A stretch of DNA of 6,483 nt from Desulfonatronospira sp. (GTDB taxonomy: Bacteria; Desulfobacterota; Desulfovibrionia; Desulfovibrionales; Desulfonatronovibrionaceae), in assembly GCA_003563255.1 (NCBI GenBank), contig PWSL01000294.1:1-6483 (forward strand), written 5' to 3'. Of the stretch, positions 1 through 5,247 are shown one piece after another. The translations under genes were made by a program, and so were the position numbers. Below the pieces are notes generated by a model, which was given only the letters and a program-made list of their open reading frames with translations, was not told the DNA's origin and made no database searches. The stretch's first letter is position 1; every line of letters starts with the position of its first letter.

Positions 1-10
1 AAGACCCTGG

Positions 11-102
11 TTGAATCCTTTCAGGGCAGCTGTCGCTGCATTCAATCACGCCACAGGCGTGACAGGACCCGCAAGGAAAAGGCATCAGCCGCTTGCGCGG
101 CG
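11..102. repeat. Cluster of short hairpins, no gene
   Basis: Three small perfect inverted repeats lie in a row. GCAGC-TGTC-GCTGC is at 26-39, flanked at a distance by TTGAAT (11-16) and ATTCAA (40-45), which also pair. TCACGCC-ACA-GGCGTGA is at 46-62. GCCGC-TTGC-GCGGC is at 88-101. A plus-strand reading frame runs through them but has no recognisable protein family, and its composition follows the palindromes, so I do not call it a gene. The run resembles the multi-hairpin, REP-like intergenic repeats of many deltaproteobacteria. It could also be the end of an element that begins outside the window. Confidence 0.4.
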
Positions 103-136
103 GGGAGAGCACCTGAGCTTAGTGTCCAAAAATGAA

Positions 137-187
137 ACAGTCCCAGTGCCAAGTAAAAGGCCCGGGGACAGTCCCCCGCAGGGCTGT
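137..187. repeat. REP-like palindromic element
   Basis: The core is a perfect hairpin GGGGA-CAG-TCCCC at 164-176. It is enclosed by ACAGTCCC (137-144) and GGGCTGT (181-187), which pair with one bulged base. ACAGTCCC is repeated directly at 168-175. GGGGACAGTCCCC-type palindromes are, from general knowledge, common dispersed elements in deltaproteobacterial genomes, often linked to Y1/REP-associated transposases; no such transposase is present here. It lies 12 nt after the stop of the minus-strand cysteine-rich gene. Read on that strand it is followed by a short CCTTTTA tract, so it may also act as a weak terminator. Confidence 0.5.
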
Positions 188-198
188 ACTGATACAAA

Positions 199-492
199 TT
201 ACTTTTTCTTGGCTGCGCGTTTGGAAGCCTTGATGGGGTTGATTTTCACCTCGCCTTTTTTATCAAACGTAGCCTGCACGTGCGTGGCGAAATTGCAGAC
301 ATTATGTTCCCATTTTATGGTCGGTTCAGGATAACTTATGCAGTAGGTTTGCCCCCCGAATTCATGAACCCGGTCACACCCATTGCATTTTTCAACTATC
401 GGGTGGCAGCCTCCCTGTTTGTAGGAGCACCCTTTTACAGTCATGAAAGTGCAGTTCACTCCTTTTTTTATGGTATCGCACTGCATGCTCAT
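199..492 (-). CDS. PxxKW-type cysteine-rich small protein
   Basis: A 97-residue protein with eight cysteines (residues 5, 14, 22, 29, 36, 39, 51, 66), including a CNGC pair at 36-39, and the motif P57-T-I-K-W61. This matches the small PxxKW cysteine-rich family known from sulfate-reducing deltaproteobacteria, whose function is not established. The C-terminus is strongly basic (ASKRAAKKK). There is no signal peptide or membrane segment, so it is probably cytoplasmic; the cysteines suggest binding of zinc or an Fe-S cluster, which is inference. Start choice: an in-frame ATG at 504 overlaps the SD, whereas GGAGG at 498-502 sits 5 nt before the ATG at 492, giving MSMQC. An ATG at 486 is possible but its spacing of 11 nt is less good. 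It is monocistronic as far as can be seen. Confidence 0.85.
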   Translation of the reverse strand: MSMQCDTIKKGVNCTFMTVKGCSYKQGGCHPIVEKCNGCDRVHEFGGQTYCISYPEPTIKWEHNVCNFATHVQATFDKKGEVKINPIKASKRAAKKK

Positions 493-497
493 ATAGA

Positions 498-521
498 CCT
501 CCATGTCCGCATCCTGCGGAT
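498..521 (-). promoter_or_regulatory. Leader hairpin next to the SD of the cysteine-rich gene
   Basis: On the minus strand a 6-bp perfect hairpin TCCGCA-GGA-TGCGGA (506-520) ends 3 nt before the GGAGG ribosome binding site (498-502). In the mRNA it would sit directly against the ribosome landing site, so it could affect translation or protect the 5' end. The structure is seen directly; a regulatory role is inference. Confidence 0.4.
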
Positions 522-565
522 TTTGCTATTAATGTATCTGTTTAGTGGCTTAGTGAACATTTCAA

Positions 566-579
566 ACCAACATGTTGGT
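566..579. promoter_or_regulatory. 14-bp perfect palindrome, possible operator
   Basis: ACCAACATGTTGGT is a perfect 14-bp palindrome with no spacer, 74 bp upstream of the start of the cysteine-rich gene. This is a position and form expected for a dimeric regulator site. I see no convincing -35/-10 pair next to it, so the role is unproven. It is also close to the MITE-like element at 612-888 but outside its arms. Confidence 0.35.
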
Positions 580-590
580 CGTTAAAATCG

Positions 591-606
591 GTTCCTGGTT
601 CTTCGT
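591..606. repeat. Dispersed 16-nt repeat, copy 1
   Basis: GTTCCTGGTTCTTCGT occurs here and, identically, at 4892-4907, where it is followed by a second partial copy. A 16-nt exact match in 6.5 kb is not expected by chance. This copy sits immediately outside the left arm of the inverted-repeat element. Confidence 0.5.
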
Positions 607-702
607 GCATGGGTATCTGTTTAGCGCTTTGCATGTGGCATGGGGACTGGCTCTTCCGGCACTTATTTTTATTGAACAAGAAACAGATTAGAAAAATAAA
701 TG

Positions 703-736
703 ATGTGACTGCAAAAAATCACTTTTGCAGTCACAT
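703..736. repeat. Perfect 14-bp hairpin inside the MITE-like element
   Basis: ATGTGACTGCAAAA (703-716) and TTTTGCAGTCACAT (723-736) form a perfect 14-bp stem with a 6-nt loop. A third, similar copy, TTTTTGCAGGTGCATCAT, lies at 819-836, so alternative pairings are possible. There is no U-run of terminator type after either arm. Confidence 0.6.
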
Positions 737-764
737 ACGTCAGAGATCAGACGTCAGATGTCAG
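737..764. repeat. 14-nt tandem duplication
   Basis: ACGTCAGAGATCAG is followed directly by ACGTCAGATGTCAG: two units of 14 nt that differ at two positions. The tract starts right after the 14-bp hairpin. The GTCAGA-rich unit looks like a short intergenic satellite. Confidence 0.5.
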
Positions 765-894
765 TAAAATCAAAGAGTTATGTAGATTGTTGATTTCTGA
801 ATTATTCAATTTCTCGACTTTTTGCAGGTGCATCATAAATGCCGGGAGAGCAAGACCCGTGCCACATGCAAAGCGCTAAGCAGATACCAGATAA

Positions 895-930
895 TAAGAA
901 AAATGGCCACATCATCATGACATGGCCATT
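895..930 (-). terminator. Rho-independent terminator of the HesB-like gene
   Basis: Read on the minus strand, an 8-bp perfect stem AATGGCCA / TGGCCATT (902-909 with 923-930) closes a 13-nt loop. The end of the stem merges into TTTTTCTTAT (minus strand). It starts 26 nt after the stop codon at 957, as expected for the end of that transcript. Confidence 0.7.
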
Positions 931-956
931 GAATTAAACAAAGGCTGTTCACATAA

Positions 957-1259
957 TCAGCAGGAAGAGCAGGTTGAAGAACATCCTCCTGCATTTGCCT
1001 GCAGACTCGATTTTATTATAAAACCGCCTTCAGTCATATCCAGTTGAATTGGAGCTACAGTTTCCATGAGATTTCTGTCCACTAGAAATTGAAAGCCCTT
1101 CAAATCATAGATATTGTCGTTATCTTTTTGCTCATCCAGAGCAAGAGCCAGTCTGGGGCCGCCTCAACCTGCTGCCAGGTAAACCCTTATTGGGGCTTTT
1201 TCCTGGGTCTCAAAAAACCTGTCCAATTGCACCTTGGCAGTGTCGCTCAACTCAAACAT
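957..1259 (-). CDS. HesB/IscA-like selenoprotein, UGA (Sec) at codon 32
   Basis: A 100-residue reading starts MFELSDTAK and is interrupted only by an in-frame UGA at 1164-1166. The context RVYLAAG-UGA-GGPRLALALDE matches the IscA/HesB fold around its first metal-ligand Cys (GCSG in canonical members). The frame then stays open for 68 codons and ends GGCSSTCSSC (residues 91-100), the place of the second Cys cluster in the family. I therefore read UGA as selenocysteine 32. HesB-like proteins are, from memory, a recognised bacterial selenoprotein family, notably in deltaproteobacteria. The expected role is Fe-S cluster or metal binding, or a thiol/selenol redox function, in the cytoplasm. The ATG at 1259 has AAGGAGG 11 nt upstream. 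The gene has its own promoter and terminator and is divergent from dapL. The main alternative is a nonsense mutation in a Cys-type gene, but family residues on both sides and intact signals speak against decay. Confidence 0.8.
1136..1166 (-). promoter_or_regulatory. Candidate bacterial SECIS element
   Basis: Seven nt after the UGA on the minus strand, CCAGA (1156-1152) pairs with TCTGG (1140-1136) around the loop CTGGCTCTTGC. Inside the loop, GC/GC can pair further, leaving TCTT at the tip. Bacterial SECIS elements lie within the coding region just after the UGA and carry G near the start of the apical loop; the GG at 1149-1148 is 14 nt from the UGA. The stem is short, so the fold is a proposal and not proof. 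Confidence 0.45.
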
Positions 1260-1270
1260 AATATACTATG

Positions 1271-1322
1271 CCTCCTTGTTTTGAAAAAAGAGAAATATAG
1301 TTTTTTTGACTTTTGAAGTCAA
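1271..1322 (-). promoter_or_regulatory. Sigma70-type promoter with overlapping inverted repeat, HesB-like gene
   Basis: On the minus strand, TTGACT (1322-1317) and TATATT (1299-1294) are separated by exactly 17 nt, a near-consensus -35/-10 pair. The start would be near 1287, giving a leader of about 28 nt with the SD AAGGAGG at 1277-1271. A perfect inverted repeat TTGACTT-CAA-AAGTCAA (1322-1306) covers the -35 box and part of the spacer, which is a typical operator position for a repressor. The regulator is unknown; iron, sulfur or redox control is only a guess from the gene product. Confidence 0.65.
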
Positions 1323-1432
1323 CCATCTTCATGGCTTCCTTCCACGCAGACAAATAAGATCATATCAGTATGTTGTCAAAAACTTTTTTTCGTAATTATC
1401 CTTACAACGACACTTATTTGTGCCTCAAGAGC

Positions 1433-1449
1433 ACTGGCTCTTCCGGCAC
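1433..1449. repeat. 17-nt dispersed repeat shared with the MITE-like element
   Basis: ACTGGCTCTTCCGGCAC is identical to 646-662 in the left arm of the inverted-repeat element. It lies upstream of dapL, about 90 bp before its start codon, and may be a fragment of another copy of the same repeat family. The rest of this gap up to dapL is AT-rich. It holds only a weak promoter-like TTGTCA (1373-1378) without a clear -10. Confidence 0.5.
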
Positions 1450-1538
1450 CCCCAGAATGGTTACAAATGCTCTATCTGGAAATATTTGACACCTGGAGGT
1501 TATTTTTTTACTGGAAGCAAAAAATATGGGAGAGTTTT

Positions 1539-2762
1539 ATGATTTTGATAAACGAGCATTACAACAAATTGACCGCTTCTTATCTTTTTGCCGACATCGC
1601 AAAACGCGTACAGACATTCCAGGATGAAAACCCGGACAAATCAATAATAAAGCTGGGCATAGGAGATGTCACCCTGCCTCTTCCCGCAGCCTGTGTCCAG
1701 GCCATGCACAGGGCCGTGGACGAGATGGCTGACCCCGGGTCATTCAGAGGTTACGGACCGGAGCAGGGCTACGATTTCCTGAGGGAAAAGATCGCCCGGC
1801 ATGATTTCCAGGAACGCGGGGCAAAGATCACCCCTGACGAGATTTTTATCAGCGACGGGGCCAAGTGCGACACAGGAAATATCCAGGAAATTTTCAGCAC
1901 AGACACCAGGGTTGCAGTGCCGGACCCTGTTTACCCCGTATACGTGGACACCAACGTTATGGCCGGCAGGACCGGGGAAATGCAGGGTGGCCGCTATGAG
2001 GGACTCATCTACCTGGAATGCACCCCGGAAAACGGCTTCATCCCTGATCTGCCCCGGGAACAGGCGGACCTGATATACCTGTGCTACCCCAACAATCCCA
2101 CCGGCGCAGGCATCTCAATGCAGGAGCTGCAGAAATGGGTGGACTACGCCCGGGACAAAAAGGCCCTGATCCTTTTTGACGCAGCTTACGAGGCCTTTAT
2201 CCGTGATGATGCCATGCCCCGCAGTATTTTTGAAATCCCCGGGGCCAGAGAATTGGCCATCGAATTCAGGAGCTTTTCCAAGACCGCCGGCTTCACCGGA
2301 ACCAGGTGTGCATATACTGTTGTTCCCAGAGACTGCCGGGCCTATGACAGCCAAGGCCGAAAGACCATGGTCCATCCCCTGTGGAACAGGAGGCACAATA
2401 CCAAGTTCAACGGGGTAGCCTACCCTGTTCAGCGCGCTGCAGAAGCGGTCTACAGTCCGGAAGGGCAGGTTCAGGTAAAAAACAATATCGACTATTACCT
2501 CAGTAACGCCGGAATTATCCTCAAGGCCATGCAGGATCTGGGCTACAAATGCACGGGAGGTAAAAACTCTCCTTATATCTGGATCCAGAGCGGCGCGGAT
2601 TCCTGGAGCCTTTTCGACTCACTTTTAAACAAGGCCGGCGTGGTGTGTACACCGGGGACGGGTTTTGGCCCCTGCGGACAGGGCTTTATCCGGATAAGCG
2701 CCTTCAACAGCCTGGAGAATGTTCAGGAAGCCATGCAGAGGATCAGCAAAGCCCTGTCATAG
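1539..2762 (+). CDS. dapL: LL-diaminopimelate aminotransferase
   Basis: A 407-residue PLP-dependent class I/II aminotransferase. It converts tetrahydrodipicolinate and glutamate directly to LL-diaminopimelate and 2-oxoglutarate, the short route to lysine and peptidoglycan precursors. DapL signatures are [16 protein letters not shown] near the N-terminus and [11 protein letters not shown] (39-49). Fold-type I landmarks are YPNNPTGAG (183-191), DAAYEAFI (214-221), the PLP Schiff-base lysine K248 in [12 protein letters not shown], and R385 in FIRISAF, the usual carboxylate-binding Arg. Length is normal for the family. The frame is open 24 codons further upstream, but that part has no family similarity. 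GGGAG at 1528-1532 stands 6 nt before the ATG at 1539, giving MILINEHY, the usual DapL start. The gene is apparently monocistronic, divergent from the HesB-like gene and convergent with cls. Confidence 0.95.
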   Translation: MILINEHYNKLTASYLFADIAKRVQTFQDENPDKSIIKLGIGDVTLPLPAACVQAMHRAVDEMADPGSFRGYGPEQGYDFLREKIARHDFQERGAKITPDEIFISDGAKCDTGNIQEIFSTDTRVAVPDPVYPVYVDTNVMAGRTGEMQGGRYEGLIYLECTPENGFIPDLPREQADLIYLCYPNNPTGAGISMQELQKWVDYARDKKALILFDAAYEAFIRDDAMPRSIFEIPGARELAIEFRSFSKTAGFTGTRCAYTVVPRDCRAYDSQGRKTMVHPLWNRRHNTKFNGVAYPVQRAAEAVYSPEGQVQVKNNIDYYLSNAGIILKAMQDLGYKCTGGKNSPYIWIQSGADSWSLFDSLLNKAGVVCTPGTGFGPCGQGFIRISAFNSLENVQEAMQRISKALS

Positions 2763-2765
2763 ACT

Positions 2766-4196
2766 CTAAAGCAAAGGGCTGAAGATTTTGACCACTCCCT
2801 CGGTCATCCTTTTGTATACCGGCCGTCTTGACCACCAGGCCAGACCGGCTGTAAATGAGTTCTTTTTATAGTCCTCTACCAGCATACTCAGTTCGTAGCT
2901 GAACTGCTGGTCAAAAACTATGCTCACCAGTTCCATGTTGAGATAGAAAGAGCGGATGTCAAAATTGGCCGAGCCCACGATGGCCAGGGAGTGATCCATA
3001 GCGATGATTTTTGCATGCAGCATCCCATCCTGGAAAAGATGCACATTGCCCCCGTTATTCAGGACAACCCCGCAGTAGTAGGCGCTGGCCTGATCCACAA
3101 GGAGATGATCGCTTCTGTCGGGGACAATTATATCCACTTGAACACCCCGGGCCGAAGCCAGCCTCAAAGCCGTAATCAGGCCTTCATTGGGAATGAAGTA
3201 AGGTGAAACCACCGAGACCTTGCGCTGAGCAGAATTAATGGCCTGGATAAGCAGATCCTGGAACCCGTAGGTGGGCCTGTCCGGCCCCGTGGGCACCACC
3301 TGTACCGCGGCCGTGCCCTCGCTGATAGAAGGCGGATAAATATCCGGGTCTTCCAGCATCTCCTGGGTCTCGTAAAACCAGTCTTCTACAAACACCGACT
3401 GCAGTTGCCTGACGGTAGGGCCCTGCACCCGGGTCATGACGTCATGCCATTGTCCGGCCTTTTTGTGACCGAACTCGGGATCGACAATATTCTGGGAGCC
3501 CGTATACCCCACCTGACCGTCAATGACCGCCAGCTTCCGGTGATTGCGGATATCCAGTCGGGCCAGCCGCATTCTTAGGGGATTGGCAGGAAGGGCACTG
3601 TGTACCTGTACCGCATGATCCTGCATCCATCTGCCCAGGCCGGAAAACATGCCCGCTGATCCAACGGCATCCGCCAGAACCCTGCAGGTAACACCTCTGC
3701 CGGCCGCCTCAGCCAGGGCCCGGGCGACTCTTTGCCCTGTAAAATCGTCCCTGAATATATAGAAAAGCAGGTGCACATGGTGTCTGGACCGCAGTATATC
3801 CGCGGTCAGGGAATCAATGAATTCCTGGGTATCGGCGATGAGCTTCATGCGGTTGCTTCCAAGAAGCGGCAGACCCCCGTGCTTTTCAGCCAGGTGCACC
3901 AGGGTCTGGTGATCAGGATTGACCTGACACCCTTCAAAATTGGGCGTGGTCAGGTAACTGGAATTGGTCAGGTGAAAGTTTTTGTGTCTTTTTATGCGGC
4001 GCGACAGCCTTGGACGGCTCAGACCGTGCTCTTCAAGGAGTAGATAAAGGATAAGCCCCGGCCAGGGCATTAAAAAAATCACTGCAAGCCAGGCCAGGCA
4101 TGTGGAGGGATTTTCCTGGCGCATTCCGATTACCGGAATCATCCCCAGGCGGATAACCCACCCTCCAAGACTCCAGATCATGGATTCCGCCAGCAT
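2766..4196 (-). CDS. cls: Cardiolipin synthase, ClsA-type phospholipase D family
   Basis: A 476-residue membrane enzyme expected to join two phosphatidylglycerols into cardiolipin plus glycerol. The N-terminus has two hydrophobic segments (about 7-25 and 32-54), the second in the PLDc_N form AWLAVIFLMPWPGLILYLLL, followed by a basic stretch. Two complete HKD motifs are present: H219-K221-D226 (HRKLAVID, then GYTGSQN) and H394-K396-D401 (HAKIIAMD, then GSANFDIRS). Both catalytic domains are therefore intact and the length is normal. The start is uncertain: GTG at 4199 and ATG at 4196 are adjacent, and ATG at 4181 is possible; none has a strong SD. I chose 4196, where GAGTGAG lies about 8 nt upstream. 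The stop is 3 bp from the dapL stop, and there is no terminator between them. No clear promoter was seen upstream. Confidence 0.93.
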   Translation of the reverse strand: MLAESMIWSLGGWVIRLGMIPVIGMRQENPSTCLAWLAVIFLMPWPGLILYLLLEEHGLSRPRLSRRIKRHKNFHLTNSSYLTTPNFEGCQVNPDHQTLVHLAEKHGGLPLLGSNRMKLIADTQEFIDSLTADILRSRHHVHLLFYIFRDDFTGQRVARALAEAAGRGVTCRVLADAVGSAGMFSGLGRWMQDHAVQVHSALPANPLRMRLARLDIRNHRKLAVIDGQVGYTGSQNIVDPEFGHKKAGQWHDVMTRVQGPTVRQLQSVFVEDWFYETQEMLEDPDIYPPSISEGTAAVQVVPTGPDRPTYGFQDLLIQAINSAQRKVSVVSPYFIPNEGLITALRLASARGVQVDIIVPDRSDHLLVDQASAYYCGVVLNNGGNVHLFQDGMLHAKIIAMDHSLAIVGSANFDIRSFYLNMELVSIVFDQQFSYELSMLVEDYKKNSFTAGLAWWSRRPVYKRMTEGVVKIFSPLL

Positions 4197-4326
4197 CACT
4201 GGAACTCACTCGGATTGAGGTTAGTCAATTTTCATGCAACTATGCATCATGGTACCGATTACCGGAGTAAGAGCAAAGACAAAGTTTGCTGGATAGTCAC
4301 CCTTTCATCAGGAAACGGATTTAAGT

Positions 4327-4350
4327 CTGCCCATATTTTTGTATGGGCAG
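4327..4350. repeat. Isolated 9-bp hairpin
   Basis: CTGCCCATA (4327-4335) and TATGGGCAG (4342-4350) form a perfect 9-bp stem with loop TTTTTG. There is no U-run on either side, so it is not a standard terminator. It lies 131 bp upstream of the cls start and could be in its mRNA leader, or be an operator or small RNA element. The rest of 4200-4375 shows nothing else I can support. Confidence 0.45.
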
Positions 4351-4375
4351 GCATGCATAAGCTTCGATAACAGCT

Positions 4376-4414
4376 AAAAAAAAACCATCCCAGGGGACTC
4401 CCGGGATGGTTTTT
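4376..4414 (-). terminator. Strong rho-independent terminator of the RRM gene
   Basis: CCATCCC and GGGATGG (4385-4391 with 4403-4409) pair. Beyond one bulged A, GGG and CCC continue the stem with a GACT loop. On the minus strand a run of nine T (4384-4376) follows, and on the plus strand five T (4410-4414), so it can work in both directions. It starts 21 nt after the stop of the minus-strand RRM gene and insulates cls from read-through. Confidence 0.9.
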
Positions 4415-4435
4415 GTAAACTATGGAAAACCCCTT

Positions 4436-4690
4436 TTAGAAGCGGGATTCTCTTTTAGGCTTGGCAACGTTGACCTTGATGTTGCGTCCACCGTAATCTT
4501 TGCCGTTGAGTGCTTCAATGGCTTCGTCGGCACCGTTTTCCATCTCCACAAAACCAAAACCACGGGAACGGCCGGTTTCACGGTCTTCGATGATTTTAGC
4601 AGAACTTACCTCTCCAAATTCGGCAAAGGAATCGCGGAGTTGGGCCTCGGTTGTGTTCCAGGGCAGATTGCCCACGTACAGATTGGTCAT
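4436..4690 (-). CDS. Small RRM-domain RNA-binding protein
   Basis: An 84-residue single RNA recognition motif. RNP2 is LYVGNL (residues 4-9) and RNP1 is RGFGFVEM (43-50), both complete with the aromatic residues that stack on RNA bases. The tail KPKRESRF is short and basic. This matches the bacterial/cyanobacterial Rbp-type proteins, which bind single-stranded RNA and are in several species induced by cold; the target here is unknown. The frame is open upstream to 4771, but the true start is the ATG at 4690 with AGGAG (4700-4704) before an A/T-rich 9-nt spacer, giving MTNLYVGNLPW, typical for the family. The gene is monocistronic, with its own promoter and terminator. Confidence 0.95.
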   Translation of the reverse strand: MTNLYVGNLPWNTTEAQLRDSFAEFGEVSSAKIIEDRETGRSRGFGFVEMENGADEAIEALNGKDYGGRNIKVNVAKPKRESRF

Positions 4691-4788
4691 AAAAAAAAGC
4701 TCCTGAAAAAAAGTAAAATAAATAATCATCAGTCTCAGACTGCACCTTTTCAGCCTGACAACATAGACCAATGATCAACGCAACTGTC

Positions 4789-4850
4789 CTTATAGTCTCA
4801 GCGCGCGGGATATGCAAGCTTTTTTTTGCATTTTTTTATTTTTTTAAGGT
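4789..4850 (-). promoter_or_regulatory. Promoter and A-tract upstream element of the RRM gene
   Basis: On the minus strand, TTGCAT (4817-4812) and TATAAG (4794-4789) are 17 nt apart. Just upstream of the -35, runs of seven to eight A (about 4819-4850) resemble an UP element, suggesting strong transcription. The start would be near 4782, giving a leader of about 90 nt before the ATG at 4690, longer than usual and possibly a site of control. Confidence 0.6.
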
Positions 4851-5227
4851 AACAATATCAAGATGTTAATATATCAACTTGAGAGTTCAAAGTTCCTGGT
4901 TCTTCGTTCCTGGTTGAAAGAAATAAAGTCACTAAATTTGGCTAGATACCTGGTCTCCCCGAAAGACATGTTTATCTGCCAAAAAAGCCAATAAAAACAT
5001 ATTCTTATAAAAAAACTTTTGACTGTCCAGTTATCAGTCCCGGTTTATTTTGCCTTGTCATCAGGTGCTGCATGATTTAAGTTTAGTTATCAGCAGTGCT
5101 CCTGGGCGGTTGTCAACATATTCCTGCTTTTCTGAAGTTACATATTTACCGCATGTACACCAGGTGGTAACACATTAATGCTCTTCTCCAGCAGTTCAAC
5201 CACAACGATTATGGCCCGTGTTCCAGA
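4851..5227. other. Gene-free gap with a dispersed repeat
   Basis: About 380 bp between the divergent RRM and SagB-like genes. It is mostly AT-rich and holds no family-like reading frame. The visible structure is GTTCCTGGTTCTTC followed by GTTCCTGGTT (4892-4915), a 14-nt unit repeated 1.7 times whose first 16 nt are identical to 591-606. A weak promoter-like pair for the plus-strand gene is TTGTCA (starting near 5056) with TAAGTT 17 nt later. No tRNA, CRISPR or terminator was seen. Confidence 0.5.
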
Positions 5228-5239
5228 CCCGGGCCCGGG
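5228..5239 (+). promoter_or_regulatory. GC palindrome overlapping the SD of the SagB-like gene
   Basis: CCCGGGCCCGGG is a perfect 12-bp palindrome. Its last GGG is the start of the SD GGGAG (5237-5241), 6 nt before the ATG at 5248. In RNA the SD could pair with either CCC, so weak self-masking is possible; this is inference. Confidence 0.35.
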
Positions 5240-5247
5240 AGAAAATT

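Larger units (their letters stand above)
612..888. repeat. MITE-like inverted-repeat element, non-coding
   Basis: The left arm 612-660 and right arm 841-888 are imperfect inverted repeats of each other. The outer 33 nt match at 31 positions, starting GGTATCTG and including AGCGCTTTGCATGTGGCA. The inner part (CTCTTCCGGC against GCTCTCCCGGC) matches more loosely, with one indel. A further inner inverted match links ATGATG...CTGCAAAAA (702-717) with TTTTTGCAG...CATCAT (819-836). The interior is AT-rich and has no gene. The size of about 277 bp, terminal inverted repeats and lack of coding capacity suggest a miniature inverted-repeat element or a large REP/BIME-type palindrome. I could not identify a target-site duplication. 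GTATCTGTTTAG from the left end also occurs at 534-545, outside the element. Confidence 0.6.

Noticed and set aside
280..585. Plus-strand open frame opposite the cysteine-rich gene
   Set aside because: There is no recognisable domain and no SD, and it lies antisense to the PxxKW gene.
1089..1316. Plus-strand open frame of 75 codons over the HesB-like region
   Set aside because: It is antisense to the HesB-like gene, has no SD or family similarity, and is explained by the real gene on the other strand.
1467..1538. 24-codon N-terminal extension of dapL
   Set aside because: There is no SD at the upstream ATG and no similarity to DapL. The ATG at 1539 has a good SD and the normal family start.
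4126..4266. 12-nt direct repeat CCGATTACCGGA (4126-4137 and 4255-4266)
   Set aside because: About one such 12-nt match is expected by chance in a window of this size, and one copy lies inside the cls coding sequence.
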